A DNA stretch of 64,000 nucleotides, from positions 20,089,802 through 20,153,801 of the forward strand of contig NC_080041.1 of NCBI RefSeq assembly GCF_012489685.1. Direction: 5' to 3'. This document shows, in pieces, positions 1-12,119 of the stretch. Each line of letters begins with the position of its first letter. Position 1 is the stretch's first letter. Position numbers and translations under genes: made by a program. The notes under the pieces were generated by a model. That model saw only the letters and a list, made by a program, of their open reading frames with translations, was not told the DNA's origin and made no database searches. The stretch comes from Lotus japonicus (Eukaryota > Streptophyta > Magnoliopsida > Fabales > Fabaceae).

Positions 1-466
1 GGGTTTTTAGTCGTTGCAAGATAACTTTGCTGATTTGTTGAGAATTGGAAATGATCAAGATAGATTTGAGTTTCATATTCTTCATGTTTTGTAATTAGGA
101 AAGTTGTTTCTTGTTTTTGTTTGCTAGTGATGATGGTTGCTTGGTAGTGGATTAGTTCTTAAATTGACCTTAACACAGCTAGAAATCGTTAATCACATTC
201 ACATGCACTGTTGCTATTTTGGTACTTCAAAATAATTAGAGGTTTTAGAGTCTTGATATAGAAATGACGGTTGAGTTAGAACTTACAAGTTGTCCTTTTT
301 GTTAATTCTCTATATTTTCCTTTTGATATCGTTAGTTGCTAAATGATTGGTTGGAAATTTCCGGATTAAGTAGAAAAATGACTCAAATGATATGCTCATA
401 TGTGAAAATGCTTTACTTATTATGACAAGTATTGTTAAATTTGTTTGTTTTGCACAGATAGCGAGA

Positions 467-2690
467 ATGATGGGCGGGAGGAAGAGGTTGCGACATGCGT
501 CTACTAGTGAGGATCCAGCGGATTAACACGAGCGCTTGCATGCTTCTACCAGGCGCGGCGACCATATTGCATCCTCTCAGGCGGTAGAGGCTTCAACACC
601 GTCTCCAGCTCCGTCAGCTACTCCGGCCCGGGCTCCGTCTGCTTCTCATGATGCGGCTGAGCTGGATCCTACTCCGATGTCTCCGATGGCTGAGTTACCT
701 CGTCAGGAGACATCTGGCGAGTCTTCTTCTGAGCCTAGTGGCGAGGAGTCTTATTCTGAGGCTAGTGGTGAGGAGGAGGAGCCTCTTATTCTCCAGGAGG
801 AGATTGATGCTGCTGATGTCGTGCCAGAGGATGTGGCACAGGGCGGTGTGGATGACCTCATCTAGAGGGTGGCACCGTTTCCCGGGGGGCCTGAGGATCT
901 GTCGCTTCTTGCGCATTATCCCGACGACAAGGCTCCTTGGACGTGGCAGACACTTCTACGCACAGACCCACGGTACGATGACCGTCGGACACTGAGGGTG
1001 GCCACTGTTGGGGGGAAGGTATGGAACCTCCCCTGTGATAGCGATTCAGAGGCCCATACACATGTACGACAGCTGCTGCAGCAGACGGGTTTGTATCACC
1101 TGCCTTGGTGCGGGTTACCGGAGACAGACCCACCTCTCATACTGGCCCTTGTTGAGAGATGGCATGAGGAGACGAGTAGCTTCCACATGCCGTTCGGGGA
1201 GATGACTATCACCCTGGACGACGTGTCAGCTCTTCTCCATCTTCCCACGGGGTCGAGGTTCTACACTCCGGGCAGGGGGGAGCGAGATGAGTGTGCAGCG
1301 CTCTGCGCCCAGCTCCTGGGAGGACCTGCTGCTGATTATCTTGTTGAGTTTGAGGCGGCGGGTGGCCAGAATATCCGGTTCCTTACTATGAAGGCCATGT
1401 ATACGTCTGCTTTGGATGGTATGTCTTAATCATTACTTTATTAAGTTGTATTTATTTTTAGCGTATTATTAATAACTGTTAACTTAATTCATTTCATTGT
1501 AGAGCACCGCTTTGAGGATGCTGCTAGGATCTGGCTGGTGAACCAGCTTGGTGCCACCTTCTTTGCCAGCAAGAGTGGGGTTACCACACTACTGTCTACT
1601 GGATCGGGATGCTGGAGGACCTCGGTCGCGTGTCGGAGTACGCGTGGGGTGCGATTGCGCTGGCATCGTTGTACGAACAGCTTAGTCGTGCGTCCCGCAG
1701 GAAGACAGCCCAGATCGGAGGGTTCACCTCCCTCTTGCTGTCATGGGCGTATGAGTACATATCCAACAGCGTCATTATCAGGACTGAGGTACCCGGCTAC
1801 ACACAGGACCAACCTAGGGAGCAGCGGTGGTCCACGTCCCGAATCTCGCATTCCGGACTCGATGAGAGACGAGTCATGCTGGATGAGCTTACATTGGATG
1901 ATATCACATGGACCCCATTTGAGGACCATCGGGCTGTTCGACTGCGGGATCCCAGGGTCCTCTATTCCGGCTACATCAGGACACCTTACGACCGGTCTGT
2001 GAGCCGACATCTACCGGAGAGGGTTATGCGCCAGTTTGGCTACATCCAGGACATCCCTCGACACCCCTCTGAGATCCAGACGACGGGGTCCCTTGCCGAG
2101 ACCGCAGATGCTGCCTATGCTGAGTTTGAGCCGCACCTCCGCCCTTAGGGGATCCCTACTACATATCCGGGAGAGGCGGTGGAGGGTTACATGAGGTGGT
2201 ATAGCAGAGTGTCCAATGTGTTCATCATCCCTGAGGATAGGAGGGAGGAGTTTAGTGCCGTGGTAAGTTTGGATTCTAAACTTGTATATTATTTTTATCC
2301 ATTCAATTGTGATTTTTGTTAATGACATTTTTTTTGTATATTATTTTTATGCAGTCTGCTATACGTAGGGGTGTGGAGTTGTTGGAGCAGTCACTGGAGG
2401 TGCCAGGTGCTCTTGCTCTAGGGACACAACCCTGAATCCTCACTGAGAGGGCGCTCGAACTCTTTCGACGGACTTCCTTCATTGGTACCCAGGGAGTTGC
2501 CTTTTCTGCTATTCGAGGAGCCGCAGTTGCGGGAGGTAGAGCTCGTGGAGGCAGAGCTCGTGGAGGTAGACCCCGTGGAGGCGGAGCCCGTGGAGGCGGA
2601 GCCCGTGGAGAGGGTGATCCTGGAGAGGGTGTTCGTGGCGGTAGAGCTCGTGGACTCAGAGGTCGTAGGGGGCGGGGTCGGGGAGAGTGA
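467..2690 (+). pseudogene. Plant mobile domain (PMD / MAIN-like) gene of a MULE region, decayed
   Basis: Three coding exons are readable: 467-1418, 1503-2262 and 2355-2690, with introns bounded by gtatgt..tgtag and gtaagt..tgcag. A good acceptor at 451-457 suggests an intron in the 5' UTR. The N-terminal part is acidic and Ser/Pro-rich. The core from about 869 to 2145 matches the plant mobile domain (motifs VWNLPC, LYHLPWCG, DDVSALLHLPTGSRF). The last exon ends in an RGG-rich tail (about 2525-2690). PMD proteins (MAIN/MAIL in Arabidopsis) are nuclear and act in silencing or gene expression; many copies are carried by transposons. This copy is dead: in-frame stops at 524 (TAA), 863 (TAG), 2146 (TAG) and 2433 (TGA), plus a frameshift near 1590-1600, where the frame of the exon start passes to the frame of WIGMLEDLGRV. 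The family call is firm; exact exon edges are by eye. Confidence 0.85.
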
Positions 2691-2932
2691 TTTTATTACT
2701 TTTGTTATGTGGGATCCATTGTTATGTATATGTTAGGACTCTTTATGTTATGTTATGACTCTTGCCTCTTTTTATTTACATGTGTTCTGTTTTTAGTCTT
2801 AATATTATGACTCTTATAATGAAAAAAACAGTTACAACGACAACATAAATAATCCAAAGCATGTAATAATGCATGACAATAAGTTAAACGGTTACACAAC
2901 CAAATTAAACATAACCAACACGGAAAACAAAA

Positions 2933-3696
2933 TTATTCCTCTGTGATATCGATGAAGTCATGGGGTCCGCAATCTTTTGGGAATACCTTCACTAGGTTGG
3001 GCAATGTTATATTAAGATAACAAACAGTTCCTCTAGGTGCAAACACAGCAACCTGCAAGTAAATTGCATACTTTAATCAAACCATGCTTAGTTGTCCAAA
3101 AAATGAAGCAAGCTTCATGTTTAGGTTCTAGGGGATAGACCTTTTGGAGAACGAGAACAGATCCAACAGTTATGTCATTCGCAAATTCACTGTGGGTAAA
3201 GGCCTTGCGATGGATGCTAGCATCTACAGCACCCGTGGGGTCCTACATTTTTGAAATCTTTTGAGAAGTAAATAAGAACGGTTAGAGAAGGGGGACCAAA
3301 AGCAAGGCCTTACAAAAGCAAGGACAAGACATACCTTGAGGGTAACTTTCGCATCTCCGAACCCATTGGGAGTGCAAGATTTGATAACAGCAACAACATT
3401 CTCCACCCTCTCAACGTTCGCTGTCAGAGAGCCCAGCGGAGTGGCAATTCCCCACTCTTGCAGGGCTGATAGCCAAGCATGTGAGTTGAAATCAGGATCG
3501 GTTTCGGTTGATCCGTGATCTAGCACACGCCTCACGATTTCCTGGGTCGGAATGAGTGGTGTGTTAGGGGTGGATCTACGGGCATACATGGCAGCTGGAT
3601 GGCGCCAGCCGGGCCAGGAATGAGAGGACGAGAGCTGCCAGAATTGTTGCTTTGACGTTTGCAATGGCGGACGAATGGATTTGGGTCTTGTTCCAT
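2933..3696 (-). pseudogene. HROB-type OB-fold protein (DUF4539), three exons, one frameshift
   Basis: Read on the minus strand, exons 3696-3335, 3242-3141 and 3052-2933 join with GT..AG introns (GTATGT donor, TGTAG and TTGCAG acceptors) and end in TAA. The product is about 195 residues. It carries IPGPAGAIQ, then AVIKSCTPNGFGDAKVTLK, then DPTGAVDASIHRK and ITVGSVLVLQKVAVF, the signature of the homologous-recombination OB-fold protein family (HROB, MCM8-9 partner in animals). Start ATG at 3696 is the first Met before the conserved part. A one-base deletion near 3595-3600 splits the first exon into two frames, so the copy is probably inactive. Usual plant HROB proteins are longer, so this is a short version or a captured fragment. 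It lies between the PMD pseudogene and the MULE transposase and shares the transposase strand. Confidence 0.7.
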
Positions 3697-4145
3697 TGTG
3701 TAGAAAGAAGAGTAAGAAGAAGAGGCAAGACACAATAGACAGGAAGATGAGGAATGAAGAGTAAGAAGAAGAGGCAAGACACAACATAGATTTATAGCAG
3801 AGCAGAATGATCAAAAGATTTATGGTGTACTGGTGGATGGTAGAAGTGTGGTTGGGGCTGGTGGTTTAGAGTAATGTCACGGTTGGTGGTGGAGGGTAAT
3901 GAAAATAATAATGACAAGACCTTCAAAATGAAATGTTAATGACAAGAACTTGATAATGAAATTAAATGACAAATGAGATATACTATTCAACGTACATCAA
4001 ATTAACATTACCAAAAGTACACGCATGAACCTGCCAATCTACGATGATGTCTAAATGGTTGTCATTAACAACAACCTGTGGATAAGGGCCACAAAATTAA
4101 AATTACAGAGAGTTTACAAATTAATATTACACAATACAAGAACAT

Positions 4146-7100
4146 TCAATATGTGGTGATGTCCACATAGTCCGCATGACCACTAAAAACACCAAGCCAA
4201 GCTTGGAATTGTGCAGCGTACATGTCTAAACGTGGACCATATGGGTTGCGCCAGTATTTGGAGGCAAGATCAACATGCCAATCCCACTGGGGAGCCACAG
4301 TCGGCATAGGATGTCCAGGAGTTAATTGGAGCTGCATTTTAGAGAATAACCATAAAATTAGATAACTTCAACATACAAAAATTAATCGACAAGCTAGTAG
4401 GCAACTAAAATATTAGTGTATTTGGTCAAAATATACCTGTACCCAGTGATTTGTCACATGTCCAATAGCTATAACAATATGCGCATCTGGTGGACCGGCT
4501 CCTATCAGTGGAAAGTATGTGTTACAACCCATAGAGGATAAGGATACGAGAACCAATTGGTACTTTGTGGCAACAAGGTATCCCATCTCTGGCAGTTGAA
4601 ACCATTTGTCAGGGGTGGCCGGGTCACCAAGAGGAAGAGTGAGTCGTTCATGTAAGCCATAAACAACATTTGTGCCCCACATCCTATTATACATTAACAC
4701 ATTGGTCTCAAGTTCTTCTATCAATGAAGCCCTAACCCAAGGCCAACCGTCCTGACTGGCGGAATGCCCCAGTAATGCAGCAATGGATCTATAGCCACAG
4801 TTACCATCATCCTCAACATCTGTAATTGTGTCAATATATGGATGAAGAAAGGCTGGAAAGTTACACATGAAATGGCTTGTATCAGACTTCTTCACACGCT
4901 TCTTCCTCTTTGCTGGTTGTGAAGACTTCTTTTCCTCTTTAATCTTCTTGTCAGTAAGTTCAAACGCTGAAGGATCACGAGTCAAGGATCCTATTGCTCG
5001 ACCCTTGGGTGGTTTGCTCTCCTTCAACTTAGGAGTGCGGTTGGACTTTATCCGAAGCTCAGGAGTACATAGTGTACTGCTTTCAGGACAATATATCGCC
5101 TGAAGCTTCCTCCTTACCATACTCTGCCCTCCAGTATCCAAAGAATGAAAATAACATGTTAGTGCCTCAACTTTTGGGTGCATCTCTCCATGGTTTAGTC
5201 CGCAAATATCTGAGCTGCCAGTATCTGCAACAGGTACATGCTCCCAACTTAGGCTCTTCCAGAATGGATGAATGACCTCGTACGGAATCCTCTCGTAATC
5301 TGTAAGTTCACAAACATGTCACATTGAATCACAAATATAAATAATTGGAAGTAGTTGACAGGAGAGTGGTTGACCGGTAACCTGCAAGTTGACAACCGCA
5401 AGGTAGTCCATGAGTCTCTCTCAATAAACAATCGCATCTGCCGCCGTAGGACTGAATTCTTGTCAGTTCAGCATCAATGAGTTTCAAGCATTTGTTTGAC
5501 ACAAATCCCCTAATATTTGTGTAGAAAGGGGTCTTGAAAAGGTGATCAATTTTATTCATACTGCGCTCAAACGATGCTACTATCTCAGTGTGACGATTGA
5601 TGGTCAAACTATGCGACGCATCCCATGATGTGGCCAGGTCACCCTTACTGTTCCGCAACATCAACTTCAAGCTGGCATGTGTACCTTCAGCCCTGCAAAC
5701 CAACAACGCGCATGTAAGAATTAATACTGTAATAATCTATGAAATGAAATACATATAACAAGTCATAACATAATTTTTGTACCTGTTACTTGTTGTTGTT
5801 CCAAAATGCATCACATGATTTGTCCATGCCTTGGCAAATTTCTGCTTGTGGACCAACCATGTAGTAGATCAATAAGTGGCAAATTTCAACTTGTGTTTAA
5901 GCTTGCACATGTTAAACAATTCAATCCAATGAGCTTCAAATTCTGGAACTGTTGGAGCATCTACCAATTCGGCCCACTTGTCCATAACCTCTTGAGCAAA
6001 ATCATCCGTGCCAACATACTCTTTGCACTTTGCCAAAACACACTTGTTGATGTGCCACAAGCATAGTAAATGGGTAGTGGTGGGAAGGCTTTGTGAAGCA
6101 GCACTCAATAAGGCAAGATCTCTATCCGTCACAATCACTTTAGGCAACCTGGATTGGTCGGAAATTAGAGACTTCATACACTCCAATGCCCAAATGTAGT
6201 CCTCTGTGCCCTCACTACCAATGTAGCAGAATGCTATTGAGTATGTTTTATCCGTGGAGGTCAGGCCAACAATCTCTAGCAAGGGTAGATTGTATTTGCT
6301 GGTCTTATATGTGCAATCCATGATCACTACATATGGGAATGTGTTGAAAAGTTTGACGGCATTCGGATGAGCCCAAAATATATCTCTAATCACTTCCGAT
6401 CCGGGTTCATTTCTTTCGAAGTGAACATACTTCTCACCGTCCAACTTCTTCAGCAAGTATTGCATCTCTGTCAGTGACCCACGAACGGATTGTCTGAACC
6501 GCTTGCAAACACCATAAATTTGTTGGATGGTAGTCAAGTTTGAAGGATCTTTTTCTTTCAAGGACGCCAACATCTTTCTAGGTGGAACCCAAGTCTTAGC
6601 CTGATTTATCTCGTCCTCCTTCTCCTCACTATTCATTCGACCAGCGTAATTGTGGCCAAGTAGTGACTCAGCTGCGAGATGGATGTGTCTACCCTCCATC
6701 ACCTTCAACCACCATCCTTTACCATCTTTCGTACGTCGTCCTTTTAGCCTAAAAGGACAACCTGTCTTTTGTGTTGACGTTCCTTCAACAAGATCAGGAT
6801 CTCTGTAGGGAATATACACACTATGCTTCTCACACCCCAGAATGACATATTCTTTTCTTCCCTTCGCACCACTATCAGACTTTGTTGTCACTAAAACAAA
6901 ATTATTTTCCATAGAAATGTCGCGAACCCATTTCATAAGATCATCTTTCAAAGGGAAACGCTGTTTCAGGATAAACAAGGCATAAGGCATAAAACAAGGC
7001 ATAAACAAAGCATAAACAAAACATGCAAAAATTTGTGCAATGAGTACCTGATCAGTCTGATACAAATGAGAGACGTCTATAGATATAATCGGAGGTTCAA

Positions 7101-7212
7101 CTGGTGATGGTTGCTCCTCTGGATTATCATTCTCCAATCCAGCAGCATGTATCAATTGTGATTCACAAAAAAAAAGGACTCTGTCATCCCTGGAACCAAA
7201 ACGGTAAATCAA
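4146..7212 (-). pseudogene. MULE transposase fused to a C-terminal OTU cysteine protease
   Basis: Exons on the minus strand: about 7212-7048, 6960 to about 5777, 5697 to about 5385, about 5310-4437, and about 4332-4146, with GT..AG introns (6961-7047 is clear). Order of domains: FAR1/WRKY-GCM1-like DNA-binding start (KWVRDISMENNFVLV, with Cys and His), MULE transposase core (VVIMDCTYKTSKYNLPLLE, then VIVTDRDLALLSA, then CLWHINKCVL), SWIM-like zinc motif (CDCLLRETHGLPCGCQ), a Lys-rich basic linker (KRKKRVKK), then an OTU domain with catalytic DGNCGYR and a late His in ATGHVTNHW-like context (IAIGHVTNHW). One in-frame TGA at 5869-5871 inside the transposase, followed by conserved sequence (KAWTNHVMHFG), marks the copy as broken unless read through. 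The first exon start is unsure. Similar transposase-OTU fusions are known as predicted proteins in plants. Confidence 0.85.
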
Positions 7213-7845
7213 TATCCGACATATTAACGGAAAATCAAAATCCGGTTTTATAACGGAATATCATTTACCGATACATTAACGGAAAATCATTTACCGATAC
7301 AGTTCACGATACAGCAGCCTAAATTACCAACTTAACTAACTAAACTAACCACTTAAACTAACAACTAACTACTTAAACTAACTACTTAAACTAACTATAA
7401 ATAAAGTACCAAAAGCTAACAACACTTACCAGAAGTTTAGAGCTTCCCCTTGGTGGAGGTGGTGTTGGTGGTGGTGGTGGTGGAAAATGTGGAGATGGTG
7501 GTGGTGGTGGGAAAGTGAAATGTGAGGGAGGAGTGGAGTAATGGTGGAATAAGGTTGTGTGGGCGAGTTATGGGGGGCTGGTGGGGGGTTGTTGGAGGGA
7601 GGAGTAATGGTGGAGGGGTTGGTGGAGGGAGGAGTAATGGTGAAAAGGTGATCAAACTGCCAGAAATAATAACGGTTAATGATTAACCGATATAAATATA
7701 CGCATCAGTTAATGATTAACCGATATTGCTCTTCGTGTTCTGGGTAATGGTATGAAGGTGTTCATACAGAGGAACAATAACTGTTAATGATTTACCGATG
7801 TGTATATTTATGTCGGTTAATCATTTACCGATGGGTACTTTTGGG
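7200..7845. repeat. Cluster of short palindromic motifs at the transposase 5' side
   Basis: Variants of cggttaatgattaaccga and cggtaaatcatttaccga recur at 7202-7300 and 7672-7832 (for example aacggttaatgattaaccga at about 7672, cagttaatgattaaccga at about 7707, cggttaatcatttaccga at about 7813). They flank the start of the transposase gene. Their position suggests subterminal repeats of the MULE, possibly protein-binding sites. No terminal inverted repeat pair could be fixed by eye. Confidence 0.55.
7437..7655. repeat. GGT/GTGG-rich low-complexity tract
   Basis: A G- and T-rich simple-sequence stretch built on ggtggtggt and ggagggaggag blocks, just upstream of the transposase start. A shorter similar tract lies at about 3815-3890 upstream of the HROB-like gene. 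Open frames across it are a by-product of the composition. Confidence 0.7.
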
Positions 7846-7989
7846 ATAAAAAAAAAGGCTGGGGCGCGTAGCCTAAAGGGTGGGGCACCAAACCCAAATC
7901 CCGGGGCAAACCAGTCATTCAACACCTTAATGCACAACAATATAATTTTTAGCACGGACATTTTAGTAAAAGTACACATTATTTCCTAA

Positions 7990-10900
7990 AGATTCGATCC
8001 TAGCCGTTTATTCCTCAATCACAATTTCCCTTTTCTTACGTTTCTTTTGCTCTTTTCTGTTCCCTCAGCCTTCCGTTTTGTTTTCCATTCGCTTCCGTTT
8101 TGTTTCTCAGCTACCCGTCTTTTCCATTCACTTGGAAGTTGGAATGTCTCCACTCTCCATCTTCACTCTCTTCGCCTCTCTCCCTCTTCTGTTTCTTTGT
8201 TTGCGATGTTGAGGCCAGGGATTCCTCTCCCCATTACATCACAAGGCCCTCTCTTTAACCCCAAAGTTGTCGCTGTCGTTTTTTCCGCAGCGGCATCTGC
8301 ATCGGCAACGAGGTAAAGACCCTGAGGGCTCCGACGGCGTACGAGGTAGGGGAGATAAGTGGTTGGGACAGAAGATCCAGAGGACATAACCTGTGCCATC
8401 GTCAATGGCGAACTGAGGAAACTGTTTCGTCCATTTGGAACTTCAGTTTTCGGTGAGTTTTTTAAATATATTCCATTGTTTTGTATTGCTTTGGCATTTT
8501 CTCCATTGTTTCCTTCCGTGCAACTCATTCGTGCAAACCTTTGTTCATGTGGTTATGGATATGGATTTGACATGTTCTTCATCCCAAACTCATTTCATTT
8601 TATTTATTCTACTTTTTTTTTGGCAAATTAAACCAATTCCGCAGGGTACCATTCTGTCTTCCTTTGAAGCTCACCGATCACATTCTCTTCTGTTCCCAAG
8701 GTAAGAACTTTCACCATTTTTCTGTTTGCTTTCCCATAAAAAGGAGTGTTTTTCCCATCATTTTGTAGATCATGAGTCTTTCATTTGGTTACACACATGT
8801 TGGACTCCCTTCGCTAAATAATACCTAATTTCTTACTCATCCCCCTCTGCTGCTTCATCTTTTTAGAAATTTAATTATGGTTTAACATCTATCTTTCCCC
8901 TCTTATTCCTCATTATTCAATCTATTCATCATAACTTCTTTTTAAAGGATCTAAACCAGGAAAAGAAAGATCAGGAGGAGGTTCTTTTGTGCAGTTTCTT
9001 CTATCTCCGCTGCTCACATACCACTATTGATTTTTTACCAACAATTTCACTCCTTCCAATATCTGTGATATTCTAGAAAGTTTTTAACTTTCAGGTATTT
9101 TTTGTTGCACTATGAGCTGGATTTGAGCCTTTGCAATCCAAGTTTTGGGTTCAAAGAAGAGTATGTTTTATTTTCCCATTGTTCAGATGGGTGTCGGGCT
9201 CTCTGGCACCTCTAATAAGACAAGTGAAACTGCCCAAATACATCAAATTGCTTGGACCTTCATTCCTTAACTATCCAAAACTGTTCCCAGTTTCCACTCT
9301 TCATTCTAATCCATGTGTTAGTTTTAAAATTGATGTTTAATATCCAATTTTGTATTCTCATGCACTATCCATTAGTGTAAGTCTATATATCTGTATTACC
9401 AAAATGCTTCTCAATCATGCATGATCAAAAGAATCTAAAACCTGATGTAACAGAAAGTTTGGCACTATTGTCCTATATATTCAATTCTTTATGATAAGAG
9501 TAAATCTCCAACTAATCTTGGGTTAACTGCAACCTAATTGTTTTTCCCTTTGAGATCACTCAATTGTTCTTATTATGGGTTCAATTGATAATCACATAAG
9601 GGACTCTTTAATTTGTATAAGAAAAGCTTCCGCATTAGTGTATGCGTACTCAGTTTTTTTGAGCTGCTACTTATTCTCTTCAACTCAATATCTTTGCTTG
9701 CGTAGTTTTTATTTAATTTGACATTTCTTGAACTTCTTTTTATCAGCTACTTCAAGAAGCCTCCATATCCGGATGAAAACATAGAAAAGAGTGCAGGCTA
9801 TGAGCTGGGTTAGAAGATGGTGCAGTTCTTAATTGGCTCATCATATTACCCTGTTGCATGTTGTTTCTTTGAAGACTTCTGTTAGTTGTAGACCTGTGTT
9901 CTACATAGAGTTTATGATGTGGTTAATGTAAGTATCAATTCTTTCCATTGGATTATTTAATCCAAATGTTTTAGAAAATATGGCAGAGAGAATTTTCTAT
10001 ATTGCAAAGGTGTGAAGTTCTCAATATCTTTATTATTATATTCCCTTCTTATTCCAGTTGAAAAGGTGATTTTGAACCGACGGTGGCTACTGTCATGAAA
10101 GTAAAGCAAATGAATGCTTCTAAGGTAAACATTAACTTGCCACTGCTTTTAATCATTTTCTCTACTGATTGTTCCACATTTCATGGCAAGGGTAAAAAAA
10201 CAAATGTTTACAGAAAGATTGGGGAAGGAGGGAACAACAGTGGATCGGAGGTGCATCGAGGTGTTGCTGACTGGAGGCAACACGCTACTCATCTATACTA
10301 TGGAAGCGGCTAGATGAGGGCATAGATTCTGTTGATGAATGGCTAATGAACTAAAAAGTTTTTTTTTTTCGTTTGGTTGAATTAAGCAGCAAAATGTTGA
10401 TGTGGCTGCTGAAAAACTCAGTGCTCAGGATAAAGGAATTCAAGTGTTGGTAGATGTTTGTCATGTTTTTATTGCTCAACAAAGGAAGAGTTTGATTAAA
10501 AAAGTTGTTTTTGTGAAAGTTTGTTGGTAGATCAACTATGAAATTTGTATAACAACATGATTTGTTATTAGTTCTTCAGATAAACTAGGCTGAAAAATGT
10601 GATATATGTTTGTTTCTTTTATTCAATCTTTTGATACAAGGTTTCTTTTATTCAATCTTTTGATACAAGGTTTCTTTTATTTAACTTAACTTCTTATTAT
10701 GGATTGCACTTCTATTTTAATGTGCATTTATCTTTTGATTTTGGACTAGAAGGTGGAAGATTGAAAGAGAAGGAAAGGGAATAGAGTGTTTGTCGAGAGG
10801 CGTCCATCACAGTCAGCGTCTTCAACAGCGGTATAAACTCTTCTTTTATTTTGCTTTATTTATGACTTTTCCTGATCCTTTTCTATTTGTGTGCAAACTT

Positions 10901-11900
10901 CAAAGTTCAAACTCTACACTTAAGTCATTCCTTGAAGAATTATTTCATTAGTTACTCCTGGCAAACTTGAAACTCTACACATTCTGCTATAAGCCTCTAT
11001 GCCAAAATTGACGACTAATCAAAATTGTACTTACATTATAAAGCATGGCCATAAGTTCTGAAGATTGTATACCACTCAAATTTCTCTTCTCCATGTCCAA
11101 ACTTGCAAAAATCTTTCCTAAAACTTAGCATCATTTGATAATTTTACTGAATATGAAAAAATCTATTTTAATGTTGTAAATTGGTGTCTCAGGGAACATC
11201 CATTATGCAGGAACCAGAGGACTTCATTAGTAATATGTTCTAATTAAATTGGGAACAACACTAGTGCATCCCTTTGAGGCTCTGAGAATATCCAAGCCTC
11301 TCAATTAAGAGACAAAGAGGAGTTTCAAAATGGGTAGATCTTGGATGCTATAAACCATAGGGATTTTAATTTGACATGATTGAGGTCAGCCACACAAAAA
11401 TTCAGAGCTTGGTACAAGGAGAGAGCAACATCATCGTGGGATATGGATTTGACTATTACCATCAAGAAAGGATTGAAATATTGTTGTGTAGTATCATTGT
11501 GATTACCTGTTGTGTGACCTCCCTGTCCTCCCCCTGAAAAAAAAAAGAGAATTTGTTGAGCTTTTTATGTTTTGTATTGCAATTGATTGAAACTTAACCA
11601 GTGTTGTATAATAGAAAAATGTAATGATCCTTAATAAAGACTTTTGCGTTGTATAATGGATGGTACCAGGTTAATTGAAAGAGTGTATTGATCCTTATTG
11701 GTGAAATTCAAATATTGTTTTGCACTATATGAATATACAAAATTGATAATTATTTGCAAATGAAAAGAAACTTTTTATGGGGTGCTGGCTTTTAGAATTT
11801 TTTTTATTTTGGTGCATTGGAATAATAAATTATACCATCCAAAAATTGATCTCTAGATTTTTCCTTTCCATACCCATCTTACCACTTGAGTCATCATTCG
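7990..11900. other. No recognisable gene; T-rich, intron-like DNA
   Basis: Short open frames occur (8047-8316, 10083-10313) and there are plausible splice signals (for example ccaag/gtaag near 8700 and ttacag near 10212), so a noncoding or badly decayed transcript is possible. None of the translations resembles a family I know. I do not assign a gene. Confidence 0.5.
10612..10682. repeat. 29-bp tandem repeat, about 2.5 copies
   Basis: The unit starts gtttcttttattcaatctt and ends gatacaag; copies are 10612-10640 and 10641-10669, with a partial third to 10682. The two full copies look identical. Confidence 0.9.
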
Positions 11901-11932
11901 GGACAAACTTATTAGAATTTGAATAAGAAATA

Positions 11933-11952
11933 ATATATATATATATATATAT
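11933..11952. repeat. AT microsatellite
   Basis: A run of about ten AT dinucleotides at the edge of the AT-rich block. Confidence 0.85.
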
Positions 11953-12119
11953 TCACTTTAAAAAAGTATATTTTGAAATAATTAATATGTAATTTATCAT
12001 ATTACTAATTTATAAATTACTATATGTTGTAATATATCACACACATACATTCATTCTCATATACGTTTATTTTTTAAAGTATCCTCATATACGTTAGTGT
12101 TTAGTTAATATTAGTTACA

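Noticed and set aside
7437..7655. Proline/threonine-rich 72-aa open frame on minus
   Set aside because: It is the translation of a GGT-rich simple repeat.
8047..8528. Overlapping open frames on both strands as a possible gene
   Set aside because: No family resemblance and no clear exon continuation; composition is like UTR or intron.
10083..10313. 76-aa open frame with an apparent splice site inside
   Set aside because: Not recognised and no partner exons could be joined.
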